Below, piece by piece: positions 9,505-22,500 of a stretch of DNA of 64,000 nucleotides (within the stretch, counting starts at the first letter, position 1; each line of letters begins with the position of its first letter). Source of the DNA: Escarpia spicata (taxonomy: Eukaryota; Annelida; Polychaeta; Sabellida; Siboglinidae). The notes under the pieces were generated by a model. It searched no databases, had not been told where the DNA came from, and worked only from the letters and a program-made list of their open reading frames with translations. The position numbers were made by a program, and so were the translations under genes. The stretch spans positions 53,941,791 to 54,005,790 of the forward strand of contig OZ023205.1 in NCBI GenBank assembly GCA_963995525.1. The letters are read 5' to 3'.

Positions 9505-12500
9505 GTACGTCAAACAGATGGGGCCAGGACAGGGCCTACCCCCTGTGCCGTGGGCATGTGGCTATAGACAGGGTAGTGTAGGCAGTGTAGTCTGTAGATG
9601 TGTGGTTACGCTAGAACGTCACTCATGACTCATGATTAACTATAACTTCCAAAGTTGCAGGTCCGTGCCTGTTGATGCTAATAAATGCATGACATTGACA
9701 TTGGATAGAGCATCATATATAACTAATATTAATAATAAGATTATGAGTACTACAGCATGTCATAATAAATGTGAACAAACCCTGGGTAATAAAAACAGAT
9801 CCTCAGAAACGATACACTTGATCAAGTTAATGGATGCATGTGATTTCGGACCCATAATAAATTAATATCATGTCAGAATGGGCGTGATCAATAGGAGGCT
9901 TAAAAGTAAAGGTAAATTCTCATATAGCGCAGTATCCAGTCCTCAGGACTGTTCAAAGCACTTTACACTTTACTCCCTGCTAGACCTGTTCAATCGAACA
10001 CCATCTTGAGTTCTCTGGGTAGCATCCAGCCACATTGCAATTAATGCATGAAGACTATTCGTACACAAATATCCACCACTGTCTATAGCCAGGTACTCAT
10101 TCATACAGCTGAGTGAACTGCAGCAACGTATAGTGAATGAACTTTTCCAAGGTTCAACGCCGCCGCACAGGATTCGAACCCGGGTTCTAGTCACTGCACC
10201 ACAGCGCTTGCTTGATGCTTGATGTAGTAATCCCTTTACAGCTGTTCACAGCTAAACTGGGATTTGTGCAGTGCGTAACGTCAGGGCAGTCGAACAAAAA
10301 GGGAAAAAATTGTGTAGAAGGTTGTTCAAATTAGAGAAAGAAAAAACAATGAAAACCAACAAAAAACAAACAAAAGCGCAGATAAAAACAAGTGGTGCAC
10401 TATATACATAATTTTGTAGCTTTAAAGGATGTGGACGCCATGCAAGGGTTGCATTTCCCTGATGGCTATCATACTTTACGACTTAAACTTAAAGTCATAA
10501 AGTCAGCCAAGAAGGGTAATTATTAGCAAGAAGTTTGATGAAATGGTCGTTTTGAATATGAAAACCATGCCAATGCACTGAACATCATTGAGCCTTGTGG
10601 TTAACCACAGTATACCTTCAACATACCTATTCTAGTATTATGAACATATAAATAACAGAGTCCCAAACTAAAATAGAAAAGACATGATAAACTGACAGCG
10701 AGAGACAAGGAACATACATCCTCTGTGTGACAAGAGATTTAACATGATTGCTCCAGATTCAGAAAGATTAAAACATGACACATAAGTTAACTTTTTTAAC
10801 AACTAGAATCTGAATATCAGGTAAACATCAAGCCTGGGGTCAATTACGTCATGATGTAATCTATAAATTTATATTACTTAGTTTTCTTACTGTTACTATT
10901 ACATGCTGAATTTTATATATTACTATTGCATTTGAAGCAATCACAATTAGTATTACTATTACATTTTTCATCGGAACTATTTATAGCATCATACACGGTA
11001 TACATAAATAGTTATCACAAAAGATATCTATCGTATTTAGTATTATCTACTAATTACACTGTTTATAGATAGAACATATTTTTCATTTTATATTTCAATA
11101 CTATATAGGAATGAAAGACAAAAACAATGTCGCTATCACCTAACTTGTTGAATTATAATCAGTGTAATTAAACCATACTACATAACTGCTGCTTAAAGGG
11201 AATAAAAACACCTATTGCTTGAATTCATATTACATCCTGCTATCTATTTTCATGTTCACCAAGCCAACAAAAATCAAAAAAATTCAATGAATTAGAAATT
11301 CCACATTTTATGCTGTGCAGCCGGACATTTTCAAATATACATATTTTTGTCGCGCTTTTCAGGATGCCGAGATATGACATCACTTATGACCCATACTCGC
11401 ATCAGGCCGACCCTTTCCATGCATTCAGACTTCAGAGCATGTTTACAAGGATAGCTTTTGGGTCGAAACGAGCGTCAAAATGAGTTATTGTGCAATATTC
11501 CGATGTAATACAAACACTAGTTATCATAGAGGAACAAGCAGTTATCTTGCAGTTCCACATGAATCCAATTTTATTCAAAACAATGAATGCGAATGGGCCT
11601 AAAAGTCGACTAGGTTTCGCCGAGCTTTGGCTCGTTTTCAGAATAATTATATCGAATGCATCCAACAGGAGATAATCTACACCAATAAACATACATAGCA
11701 AACATCCAGCTACAGAAAGTAATGTGTATAATTTCATAATATCACTAGAATATCGATATATGAAGGAGGTGTTGTACAATTTATCATAACAACTTAAATC
11801 AGTCAGTGAATTTCCGTCAATGTCGCTAGCTCAGTTGGTAGACCCGTTGGTTTCTTGTCATTTATTTTACAATCTGGCGACACCGATTCAATCCTGACAC
11901 CAAACCATTGATTTTCTTTACTTTTTTGTTTATGTTTTCACACAGTAATATAAACCAAATCATTTTTTATACTATGATGTACTGTTTGTAAAGATTTATA
12001 TATTTTTTTAGTAATTATTTGTTCGCCACAAAAATGAAAATATGGTCATTATATACAATGCTGTTTCTAAATTTTATGAGTCATATGTGACGTCACAATA
12101 CCATGTGATCACCTAGCTCATTCAATTTTTATTTCCCCCAGGAATTGCTGCACAGACGGGTTTAAAATCGAATTTATGCTACAAATGTATTTTTCTGTAT
12201 TTTTGTAATGTTCTCAAATGTTATATACAATGTTAAACTTTGTGTACACATGGAAAACGGATTTTAGCTAATGCCTTGTTTTTATTTCCTTTAATGGACG
12301 GTTGATTATTGGCACAAGTATAAATACATCAGGATGCTTTCACATCTCTGTTGTTTAGGCCTAGTAGTGTGCAAACAGCCACTAAACCCATACAGGCTCC
12401 TATGAAAAGGATAGTTGGCATGAGAACCAACTTCAAAGAACTCTTGAATCCATTTTGCCATTTCGCCATGCAGCTGTGATGCTGTCACACTGTCCCAATG

Positions 12501-15500
12501 TCTGCTAGTGCTAAGTAAACTCTCATAACCTCCAGGGTCAAAACTGAAGGAGGGATTCACAGAGGAACAATCATAAAACTTGGTGAAACTAGTGGAATTT
12601 TATTCTTTTCCTCATAAATAATTAAATAACCAGACTGCTGATAAGCTCAACTCAAATTGAACTTTGAACTGTCAAATAGTAATATAAAAGTAATAGGTCA
12701 ATTACGATATTTATATTACATTGCTTCCTATTACTATTAAGTACTATTACATTGTGTTTTTATTCAACCTATTACTATTACTTCAATATTTGTAATCGTT
12801 ACTATTACATATTACTATTACCCCAGGTCTGGTAAACAGTCAAATCTGTTGTTGAACTAGTAGGTTTGTCTTTATCAGTTTACAGTTTTATACCATTCTT
12901 TTGCAGGCTTCTGAAGCTGGGTTGTTAAAACTTCGACAGATCACCATCAAGTCACATGACTTAATTGCAGGTATTTTTCTTTCAGTATTCATGAAAGTGG
13001 CATCATGTTCATTTAAACTGTAAATTGGTTCCTCACAATATACAAGTCATTATTGAACTGAGCATCCATGGCGCAAATAATAACATGCAACTCTAAGCTC
13101 GTGATAAATGTTAGCCAGTTAGCCAGTGGCTAAAGCCACTAAACAAATACTTAGCTAAACAAAATGGAAGAATTGTTACCAGTTAAGATGGAAAAAATAA
13201 GTTGCCCAAGAGTAAAACAGTTCTTTTGTCGGATGGCTAAATGGAAGTTTAGTTCAGTGCTGTCGTTGTACTTTTCCAACATATGGTGGTTTGTATTTGA
13301 AGGATTGCTGGCCAACAGCACAGAGGTGATTCAGCCATTCGTTCTGGGTTGTGACACCAAGAACCCAAAGATTGTACAGTTATGTCTGACGTCTATTCAG
13401 AAGCTCACACAGTACAAGGCCGTGTCACAGGTAAGTTTCTAAATATCTGTCAAAGGGATGTAACAATGCATTGAACAATCAATGCCTCACGTCAGTTTAC
13501 TATCGACATAGTGCATATAAAAATCAATACTTATTGTTGATAGTTCACTGAACTGTCCATAGTCATGATAGTTTGTTAATAGCTCAGCTTGGCTACTTGT
13601 ATCACAGAAAAGCAATGTTTGTAAACATGCTTTTCAATATAATCTGATAATTTGAATTGTCTACTAATCCCTTAGTTGTCGACCGCAGCAACCTGTTTGC
13701 ACCACCTGTAAATTATGGTTTGGGACAGCTTTTCTTGGGTTATTTTATTGTGATTCTATTGCAGTAGTCATGACACTGTTGCAGTATAATTACAATAGTA
13801 ATACAGATATTGCAGTAGTTAAACTATCCCCAATAGACATACCTATCCATCAGTTATGTGGAAAAATACATATTTTATGCGTTTCTTTAGACTCAACCCA
13901 AATACCCAACTCATTGTGTCTTTTGCTGCAGGTCTTGCTATTGCATGTAAGACAGGTACCACATCGTCAGCAAGTCAAGGCAGTTTGAAATGAACGATGA
14001 TTCCCAGTTCCCATGAGGTCACAAAAATCATGGAAAGGATTTCTAACTAAGTGTTTCAGACCAGGAAAGTTATGGAATGGTAACAGTCATAACTCACACC
14101 CACCCATGGAGAAAGAAACCAAGGGCAGCTATTATCATCATTAGCTCGACTGGTGACATCGGAAGATGGGGGGGTGCTGTTGAAAATTTGTTGTCGCTGT
14201 GTGGCCGCAATTTCACCTCCTTGCACCTGCTTCTCGCTGTCTCCTATCTCGTCTCTACTGATAAAAAATGGGGGATTCTGTTGAAAAATGTTCGCCACCG
14301 CGCCTCCGTATCTTCAGGTCTTCTTCAGCTTCTCTGCTGGCTCGCCTAACTTGACTGTTACATCAGAATTGGAAGATGGGGGAGGGGTGCTTATTGAAAC
14401 CTGAATGGGTGCACATTTCAAAGGGTCTGGACAGGCACGGTCATGAGGGTCCATTCAAAAAGGTGTATTGGCACGCCAAATTCCAATGGTCTGGGGGGGG
14501 GCCCTGGATCCGCCTTATGCTCTATGGAATATCTCTCCCTACACAGAAAAAGATAAATAACTCTAAGTAACTGTTTTTGTGTTTTTTTTTCCAAATACAT
14601 TGCCAGTTGGTAGATTAGAACCCAATGGGCCAGAAACAATGAAGGTAAGAAAGAGGCAAGTGGAAAGAGATAGACTTGCAGCACCCCAGAGTTAACTTAT
14701 TAATATATAATTTGAAAGTCACTGAACTACTGATGGTACTTGTACATTGGGTTTACCAGTATCACTGCGATTGTGTTACTGTCATGTTAATAAGAAACAA
14801 GAATATCAGGCACATTCATAAAAAGGCCAACAATTTGAGCAAAACACTGCATGACTACCGGTAATGTAAGTTAAAACAGCCCCCAAATCCCAGCTTATGT
14901 GAACCAAATGAAATTTGCTGTGATGAAGAGGCAACGTTAACGATGGGAATATGAATCAACAAAGCACTCTGTAAAGTAAACATTCTGAAATATTTTCTGT
15001 TAAGAACAATATTATCGCATTCCAGGCAGCGGCCCAGCAGGTGGTCAATGCATTGTGGGTACTGATGGAGGCGGGTATCGAGGACCTGAAGTTGCTACAG
15101 ACGACACTTCTGCTGGTGACGACCAGCAACGTGGTGCAGCATGAGGCTTTGGCAAAGGTGAAGAGTTCAACCCTGCAGTTTATCAGTACAACGTCTCTTC
15201 CCTTGGGACGAAGTAGGGTGTTTATGATTTGTATTGATCGAAAAGTTGGTGTGTGGTATGCAAATAAACAGTTGTTTTGTTGTATAGAAACATGTTACAT
15301 GAGTAAAAATATTCAAATAAAACAAATTAAAAAAATCTTGGTTCACTAAAACATCTTTGAATGGTAAATATGTAGATTTCAGGAACCCATATAGTTTACA
15401 CATCATAATACACTTTTACGATAACAATTATGAGAGGAACTGTTTCACTAAGGTAAAAGCTCATAAGGAAATCTATCATTAAACAGAATCCGTTGTGAAA

Positions 15501-16527
15501 TTTAAGGAGTTTTTTAAAACGCAAAAAGCCACAACCATATCACAGAGAACACTATTTCAGTGACACACCGACAAAAGTGTCCTGATGGCGCACCCTGGTG
15601 TTGACAGTTTTCAGTAAACAAGATCACTGTTGAGGTGCAAAAGCGATTTTATATAGCAAAATAGAGAGCATAAGAAAATTATTGAAACGGTCCCCAGACT
15701 TTTGTCTAGTTGTTTCCAGTGTTCGGCAACATTCAATTAACTGACTAGTCTACATACAATGTATATTGTCGTTACAATGTTATGGTCTTGTGAGGTCTCA
15801 TTCAACTAGTCAGCCTTTTTCAAGACATTTGTCGCCAAACTGACCTTTCTATGCTGGTACTGAGGGTGGTCACTGCCAGGGTGCTTGTCGTCCTCAGTGG
15901 TTCTTTTACGTCCCAAATTGAAACAGGACTGACATTAACGTGACCTCCGAGTTACGAGGGACACACAGTCCCCAATGTTGAGAGCCAGGTTTTTAACCAA
16001 ATATCATCCCATCCTGGTCCGGGTTTTGCCAGGCAGATCTACAAACCACTACACTATTGCTCTCTCTTTGTACCTTTAAGACAGAGCTGCTACTACCCAT
16101 GATGTGCGCTGTGTTGCTGTTACATGTGTCGTTCTGTGATGACAGATCCTGGTGCTGAGTCTGAGACTGCACTTCACAAAGGACAATACAATCATCAACA
16201 CTGCGGCTGCCACCGTCAGACAGCTCGTCAGTTCCGTCTTTGAGAGAGTCACTGTAGAGGACTTGACACCTGTCCCAGGTAGGAGTTGTCACGTATCTTA
16301 AGGCCGGGGTACACTGGCATTTTTTGCCCGACCTGACCTGACCAAACCAAACCAGACCAGACCAGATCAAACAATGTGAGATCCACTATAACCGACCAGC
16401 ACCGATTGAGCCATACTTGAAGCCAGCATGATGTCATAGTCATGTGAATTTGAAAACTTTTCACTACGTCAATTGTAGTTTGTGTTGGTCTGATGTGGTC
16501 TGGTCTGGTCTGGTCTGGTCTGGACTG

Positions 16528-16558
<31 letters not shown>

Positions 16559-19500
16559 TCTGGTCTGGTCGAGCAAAAAGTGCCACTGTATCCCGGCCTT
16601 AAGGGATTGTCTCACACGTTCGCAAAGTCCAAAAATGTATAATGTTTCGTTGTGGTTCAAACCATCATTCACTGGCCCATCCCAACAAACGTGGTGACAG
16701 ATGTAAGATTATAAGTGATCTAAAATGGGTTTCACAAACCATGGTCAGTAGCCATCGAATTCAGCTACAGGTGTGACATGGTTGTCAAGGCATTAATACT
16801 TCATTCCGATTTAACATAAATACGATTTAGTGACCGCTACCAGGGCTGGGTCCAATTACATAAAATCAAATCAATTACAATTGCTTTTCATTTGTCATTT
16901 CAAGTACAATTACAAGTACACTTCTAAAATGTTTAAATCAATTACAATTACACCAATAAGGTTTCAGTTACAATTACCGATGTGTTAATGGGACCTACCA
17001 AAAAGTTTATTAGTGATTGCATGCATGGTCGAACAGGTCAGTCATGAAGTAGAATTGATTGAAAAACAGGTGGTCTCTATTTGAATTAAATAAAAAATAT
17101 AAAAACAAATTGATTTGAAGTAACTAAGTGAGGTACAAAGATATTTTTGGATAAATATATATATATATTTTGTATTATTACATGTTGATGACATTGATGC
17201 CACAAAGGTTTCCCTTCAAGGGGCATACTTTCCCAATCAGAAACCTCTAGTTAATATAATTAACAATTAATAAATGCTGTACTCCCCTGTCTTGTTAAAT
17301 TAAGCCAGGAAATGCGTAATAAAATACCTTTGTTGCTCTCAGAAGAGACAGTGCAAACTGCTAAGATCTGCTAGAATCTTCCAAAGAAGAAATACTGTAC
17401 TATACCAGTATAGCCACTTAGCAGTGGTATCTTTGGCAATCTTACTAACTCTTGTTAAACCACCTGGACACACCAGTTGTAGACTATGTGAATATGTGTA
17501 AACAGGTGTCATGTATTTTGTCTTCTTCTCGATGAAAACAATATTTGAAAAAGTTCTTTCCCGGTCAACAATCAAATTAACGTTATTTTAATGATTGCAT
17601 CTGCAATACGTTAACACTGTTGAGTTTTGAATTAAAATTGAATTAATTTGAGTACTGTATTCCTTATCAACAAATAATTTGTGTATGGTTTCATTTATTT
17701 GTAAATCCTCTCATTTGCATATATAGTGTATTCATTTATGTGAATATCTGTTTAATTTCCAGACAATCTCGAGCCAATGTCAATGGAGTCGTTGAAGGTC
17801 GGAGGTCGCCAGGCACCAAAGTCACTGAGGCCATGTGCTGCTGACGCCTACCTTCTCTTCCAGGTATACGGAACAAAACAAATAGGACACCCTGTGAGAC
17901 CATGTGACGAGATCCAATTAATGAAGAGATGTGGCAACAATTAACGTTAATGTTTTCTGATAATTACAAGTTTTGTGATAATAATAATAATAAGGTAACT
18001 TCTTCTGCACCTAAATCCTCAGAAACCATGCTCTGATGTGTGAAGTATGAAATGTTTGTGGATATAACATGTTGTGAAATGTTTGCAATGTTGAAATTTC
18101 GGTTGGTTATTTGAGTAGTATGTTATAATGTATGTCAGTGTTACATCCACTTAGTTTCTGGGCTGCTATGGAAAGTGTTGTAGTTGTTAAGTTGTCATCC
18201 CAATGCAATCCCATCCATCCCATCTGGGTCCAATTTCCTCCCAACCTGTGCCATCCAGTCATCTACAATCCACATCCAATCCCATCCATCCCATCTGCAT
18301 CCAATTCCCTCCCAACCTGTGTCATCCGGTCATCTACAATCCACATCCAATCCACATCCAATCCACATCCAATCCCATCCATCCCATCTGCATCCAATTC
18401 CCTCCCAACCTGTTTTATCCAGTCATCTACAGTCCACATCCAATCCCATCCATCCCATCTGCACCCAATCCCCTCCCAACCGGTGTCATCCAGTCATCTA
18501 CAGTCCACATCCAATCCCATCCATCCCATCTGCATCCAATTCCCTCCCAACTTGTGTCGTCCAGTCATCTACAATTCACATCCAATCCCATCCCAACCCA
18601 CATCTAAATCTTATCCAACCATCCGTTTCCCCCATCAAATGGACATCCAGTCCAACCCATTCACTCCCAACTCTCATCCAACCCACATCCTCTCCCCATC
18701 GAACCGAGATACGCTGGTGGTTCTACAACAGATCACTGACCACAGCCGAGGTGTCTTCTAACCGCTCACTGACTGACGCTGCTTGTAGGACCTGTGTCAG
18801 CTGGTGAACGCCCACCAGCCCTACTGGCTGACTGGCATGACGGAGATGACGAGGACCTTTTGTCTCGAGCTGATGGAGTCAGTCCTCACAGACTACCCTG
18901 CTGTCTTCCTCAATGTGAGTAGACACACTCGCTGTCTCTACATGGATAGGAAGTATTAAAAGGTCTACTCAATGTGAAGCACAGCCGCCATATTGCTTTC
19001 TGTATTGTTACGTGCTGTTCTTTGGAATACGTGCACGTTCGCATCCAAATTTTTCCAAAATGCTCATGGTTTTGCTCGACTTTTATCAGTACTTTTACAT
19101 TACACTCAAGCCAAACATGACATAGACGTCCATGCGCCACAAATGAGGTGAAGCATGGCACATAAATCATCCACAGATTTCTATTATTATCTGTTTATGG
19201 AAAGCAATATGGAGACAATGCCTTCATATAAATCACCAGTGCTTCCTGTCCATGTATGAAGATCAGTGGTCCACTCACTGAGTATCTGTGTGCTGCAGAG
19301 TTGCTATGTAGTACAAGAAAACTACCCGTCTTCCGGAAGGGATAACTTGGTAGTTTGTAAGCGGCTCTAGGTGATCGTCTTCACGTTTGTGTTAGAAACC
19401 AAGCAACCAAGTCCCTAGTATGATGTAGTGCCAGGGGGAGCCACATGCACACGAACGCAGTTGAACATTCACACAGTATGTGTATCGGATGTTTGTTGAA

Positions 19501-22500
19501 GATTATGTAACTTTGCACAGTTAAGTGTGTTTGATCGGCTGTGGATGGCGTAACGTTCGTAACGTTGAACACATCGTGTCCATATGATATTGTTAACAAA
19601 ATTGCTTAACAGTATGAGAAAATATCCGTCTTCCAGAACAGATAACTAAGTAGTTCATGAGCAGCACCAGGTGACTGTCTTCATGGATGCAGCGAAATCC
19701 TTAGTTTGATGTTACATGTCAGAGGGCATGATATATACGCACATGCATAGCCTGGGATGGTTTCAAAAAGTTTTCACATCAGATGTTTGATGGAGATTAC
19801 GTAACTTTGAACAGGTAATCACAACACTAAGTGTGTTTTCTCAATTGTTCCGAGCTACACAAACTGTCCATTGATCAGTTAGGGACATTTTAGGAATGTT
19901 GAATAATCGTAATCTTAAACTAGCAAGTAAGCATGAAAATTGTTAATACATGTAAATGGTCTGTTGCTATAGGAGAATTGTGGAAAACATTACACCACAT
20001 TTTCCCATAACTTGAATTCTTGGGGTAGGTCAATTCAATCATCCATAACTTTGCATACAATTGACCTACACAGATACCCCTGGTTTCATTATAAGGCTGA
20101 AATGCTGCAAACAAAATTTAACATGATACCCACAACTACATACCACGAAAGTGTATCTTACAGTTTGAACAATCACAGCATATCACATTTAATCTTAATA
20201 GATCTTGGGTCGTATTCTGTTCCAAGTTTTTGATATATTAATATAATGTTCTTAAGACTTTAGTAACTTTGTCGAAGGTATGCTACCTGCCAAATTGTAT
20301 TTAGTATGCCCGTAACAACGGTCACAATTTGAAGGCACGACCACGGGAACATGTTCAAGTAGTAAACAAAACACCCAGTTTCAAAACAAGAAAACATGCT
20401 TTATTGGCAATGCGGCCGAGTCGGGCTGAGTTAACTGCTATACCCTTTGGTATTCAACAATGCTCACTTTCCCACTGTCAACATAGCAGACTTCCAGTAA
20501 GAAATAATTACTCCTGCTAATTGCGGGTAGACGAACAGACTACGTAAGTCCCTTTAAGTTTCAAAAGCACAGCCTATGTTCCATCTTTGTTTGCAGCATC
20601 CGGAGTTCAGCTTCATCCTGAAGGAGACCGTGTGCACAGTCATCATCAAACTGTTCTCCCCCAGTGTCAAGCACCGCCCTGGGGTAGTGCCCCCCGCCCC
20701 TGGGGGTGGGGCAGGCTCAGTGGAGAAGCCTTACTTTCCTATTGTGATGCGTCTGCTGCGGATTGTCAGCGTGTTGATTCAACACTACTACATTCTACTG
20801 GTAGGTCTGGGAGTTTCTCATGATTTATTTAATCAAATATCGACTCTTGCATATTGCTCAGTGTAAATACATTACTTTATGATCACCCCGGTAATACAGC
20901 CACCTCGCAGTTAAGGTCACCCCAGAACAAGTCCCAAATAATTTTTGTAACCGTAAAGTATAGGAACTTAGTTCCACTAATACGGTCAGCTCACTGTTCA
21001 GGTCACATTTGCCCAGTGTCTAGTGTGACCTTAATAATGAGGTTCCCTGTAGCTCTGCATAATACGCACATATGTCATAAATCGGCTTAGTAGTAAATTT
21101 ACTAGTAAAGGCTTTTTTAACAGTGGTGACTGTGTCACGTTTATACTCTAATTTTCAGTGGGCCATTACAAACATATACGCTCCTGCATCCATAGTCACT
21201 TAGTTTTAGATCAAATATACAATTTGCAACAGTATATTGTATTAAACAAAGAAAATTATAAATAAATACATAAAACACCATTACGAATCTAAAAACATGA
21301 ATCAGTTTCCAATTCACGAAAGAAAGAAAACACAAAATAATAACCAAATAAGATTACCGGTAATTAAAAACAATTTACCAGTAAAATATCGTCAGTTGTG
21401 CAGGCATATCAATTTGATAATGTTCAACATTCTACTTTTTTTGAACAACTGTATACTTTACAGGTAACTGAGTGCGAGATCTTCCTGTCTCTGCTCGTGA
21501 AGTTTCTCGACCCGGAACGACCGCCCTGGCAGCGGATCCTGGTGCTGGAGGTGCTTACTAGGTTGTGTTCACACCCAACATTGGTCAGGTTAGTTCTCCA
21601 TCACACTTGACGTATCATCATCTTCTGGGCCTCTCCGCTAGGGTAAAGACTTTTATAGTCAAATTTCTTTACAGTGAATCCTGTATTCACTGAAAAAAGT
21701 TGACTATTCACAGAAAAAAGTTGACTAAATTTGTATACATTATTTAACAAGCAGTACATTTGCAAATAGCTATAATTCTTAGATTGTTGAACATTTGATA
21801 TTTGTGTAATATTAGTCTATGTGCAGTAATTGTAGTGTGGCTGAATGCTTCCAAGAGTAGTCGAGATGGCGTACGATTGAATAGATCTCCCAGGGAATGA
21901 AGCGCTTTGAACAGTGCTATGGATACCATTTGGATATGTGCATGTAGCACCGTCTGGCACATAATATTGAACTAAGGAACATGGTTTTTTTTTGGTTTAT
22001 AACCTGACCAAGAAGGCGATCATCCATAGCCACCTGCGAACTATATAAAAACTTACCAAGTACATTTTACTTGTGTTGCAGGAACTTCTGTAAGTGTTAC
22101 GACATGAAGCCACACTCGACCAAAGTCTTCCGTGACATTGTCAATGGTCTCGGTGCATTCATTCAGTCGCAGTTTGTCAACTCGGCCGCACACGCTCAGA
22201 CCACACCCGCAAGTAGGTCATGTTACAATTAGGTCATGTTGTGTCTACAATAACATCATACCATGTTTACAGTAAGGTCATGACATGCCTATAAGCATGT
22301 CTATGAGAAGGTCATACCACATCTGTGTCTACAATGAGCTCTTAACATACCTGGAATAAGGTAATATCATTATTTACATTCATTTTTAGCGCTGTAAGAA
22401 AACTTGTCCAGCTTCGATATCAACTTTGGAACTTTTTCTGTTCCTGCTCTGAATCTTTGAAATTTGCACCCACTTGTTGTTAAATCAGTTGAAAATATTA

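Noticed and set aside
11815..11910. Possible tRNA gene
   Set aside because: A and B boxes are good, but the acceptor stem does not pair and the spacing is wrong; treated as a SINE head.
18132..18807. Three overlapping His/Pro/Ser-rich ORFs of 134-209 codons
   Set aside because: Open in all three plus frames over the 71-bp minisatellite of intron 6; exon 7 lies just downstream in its own frame.
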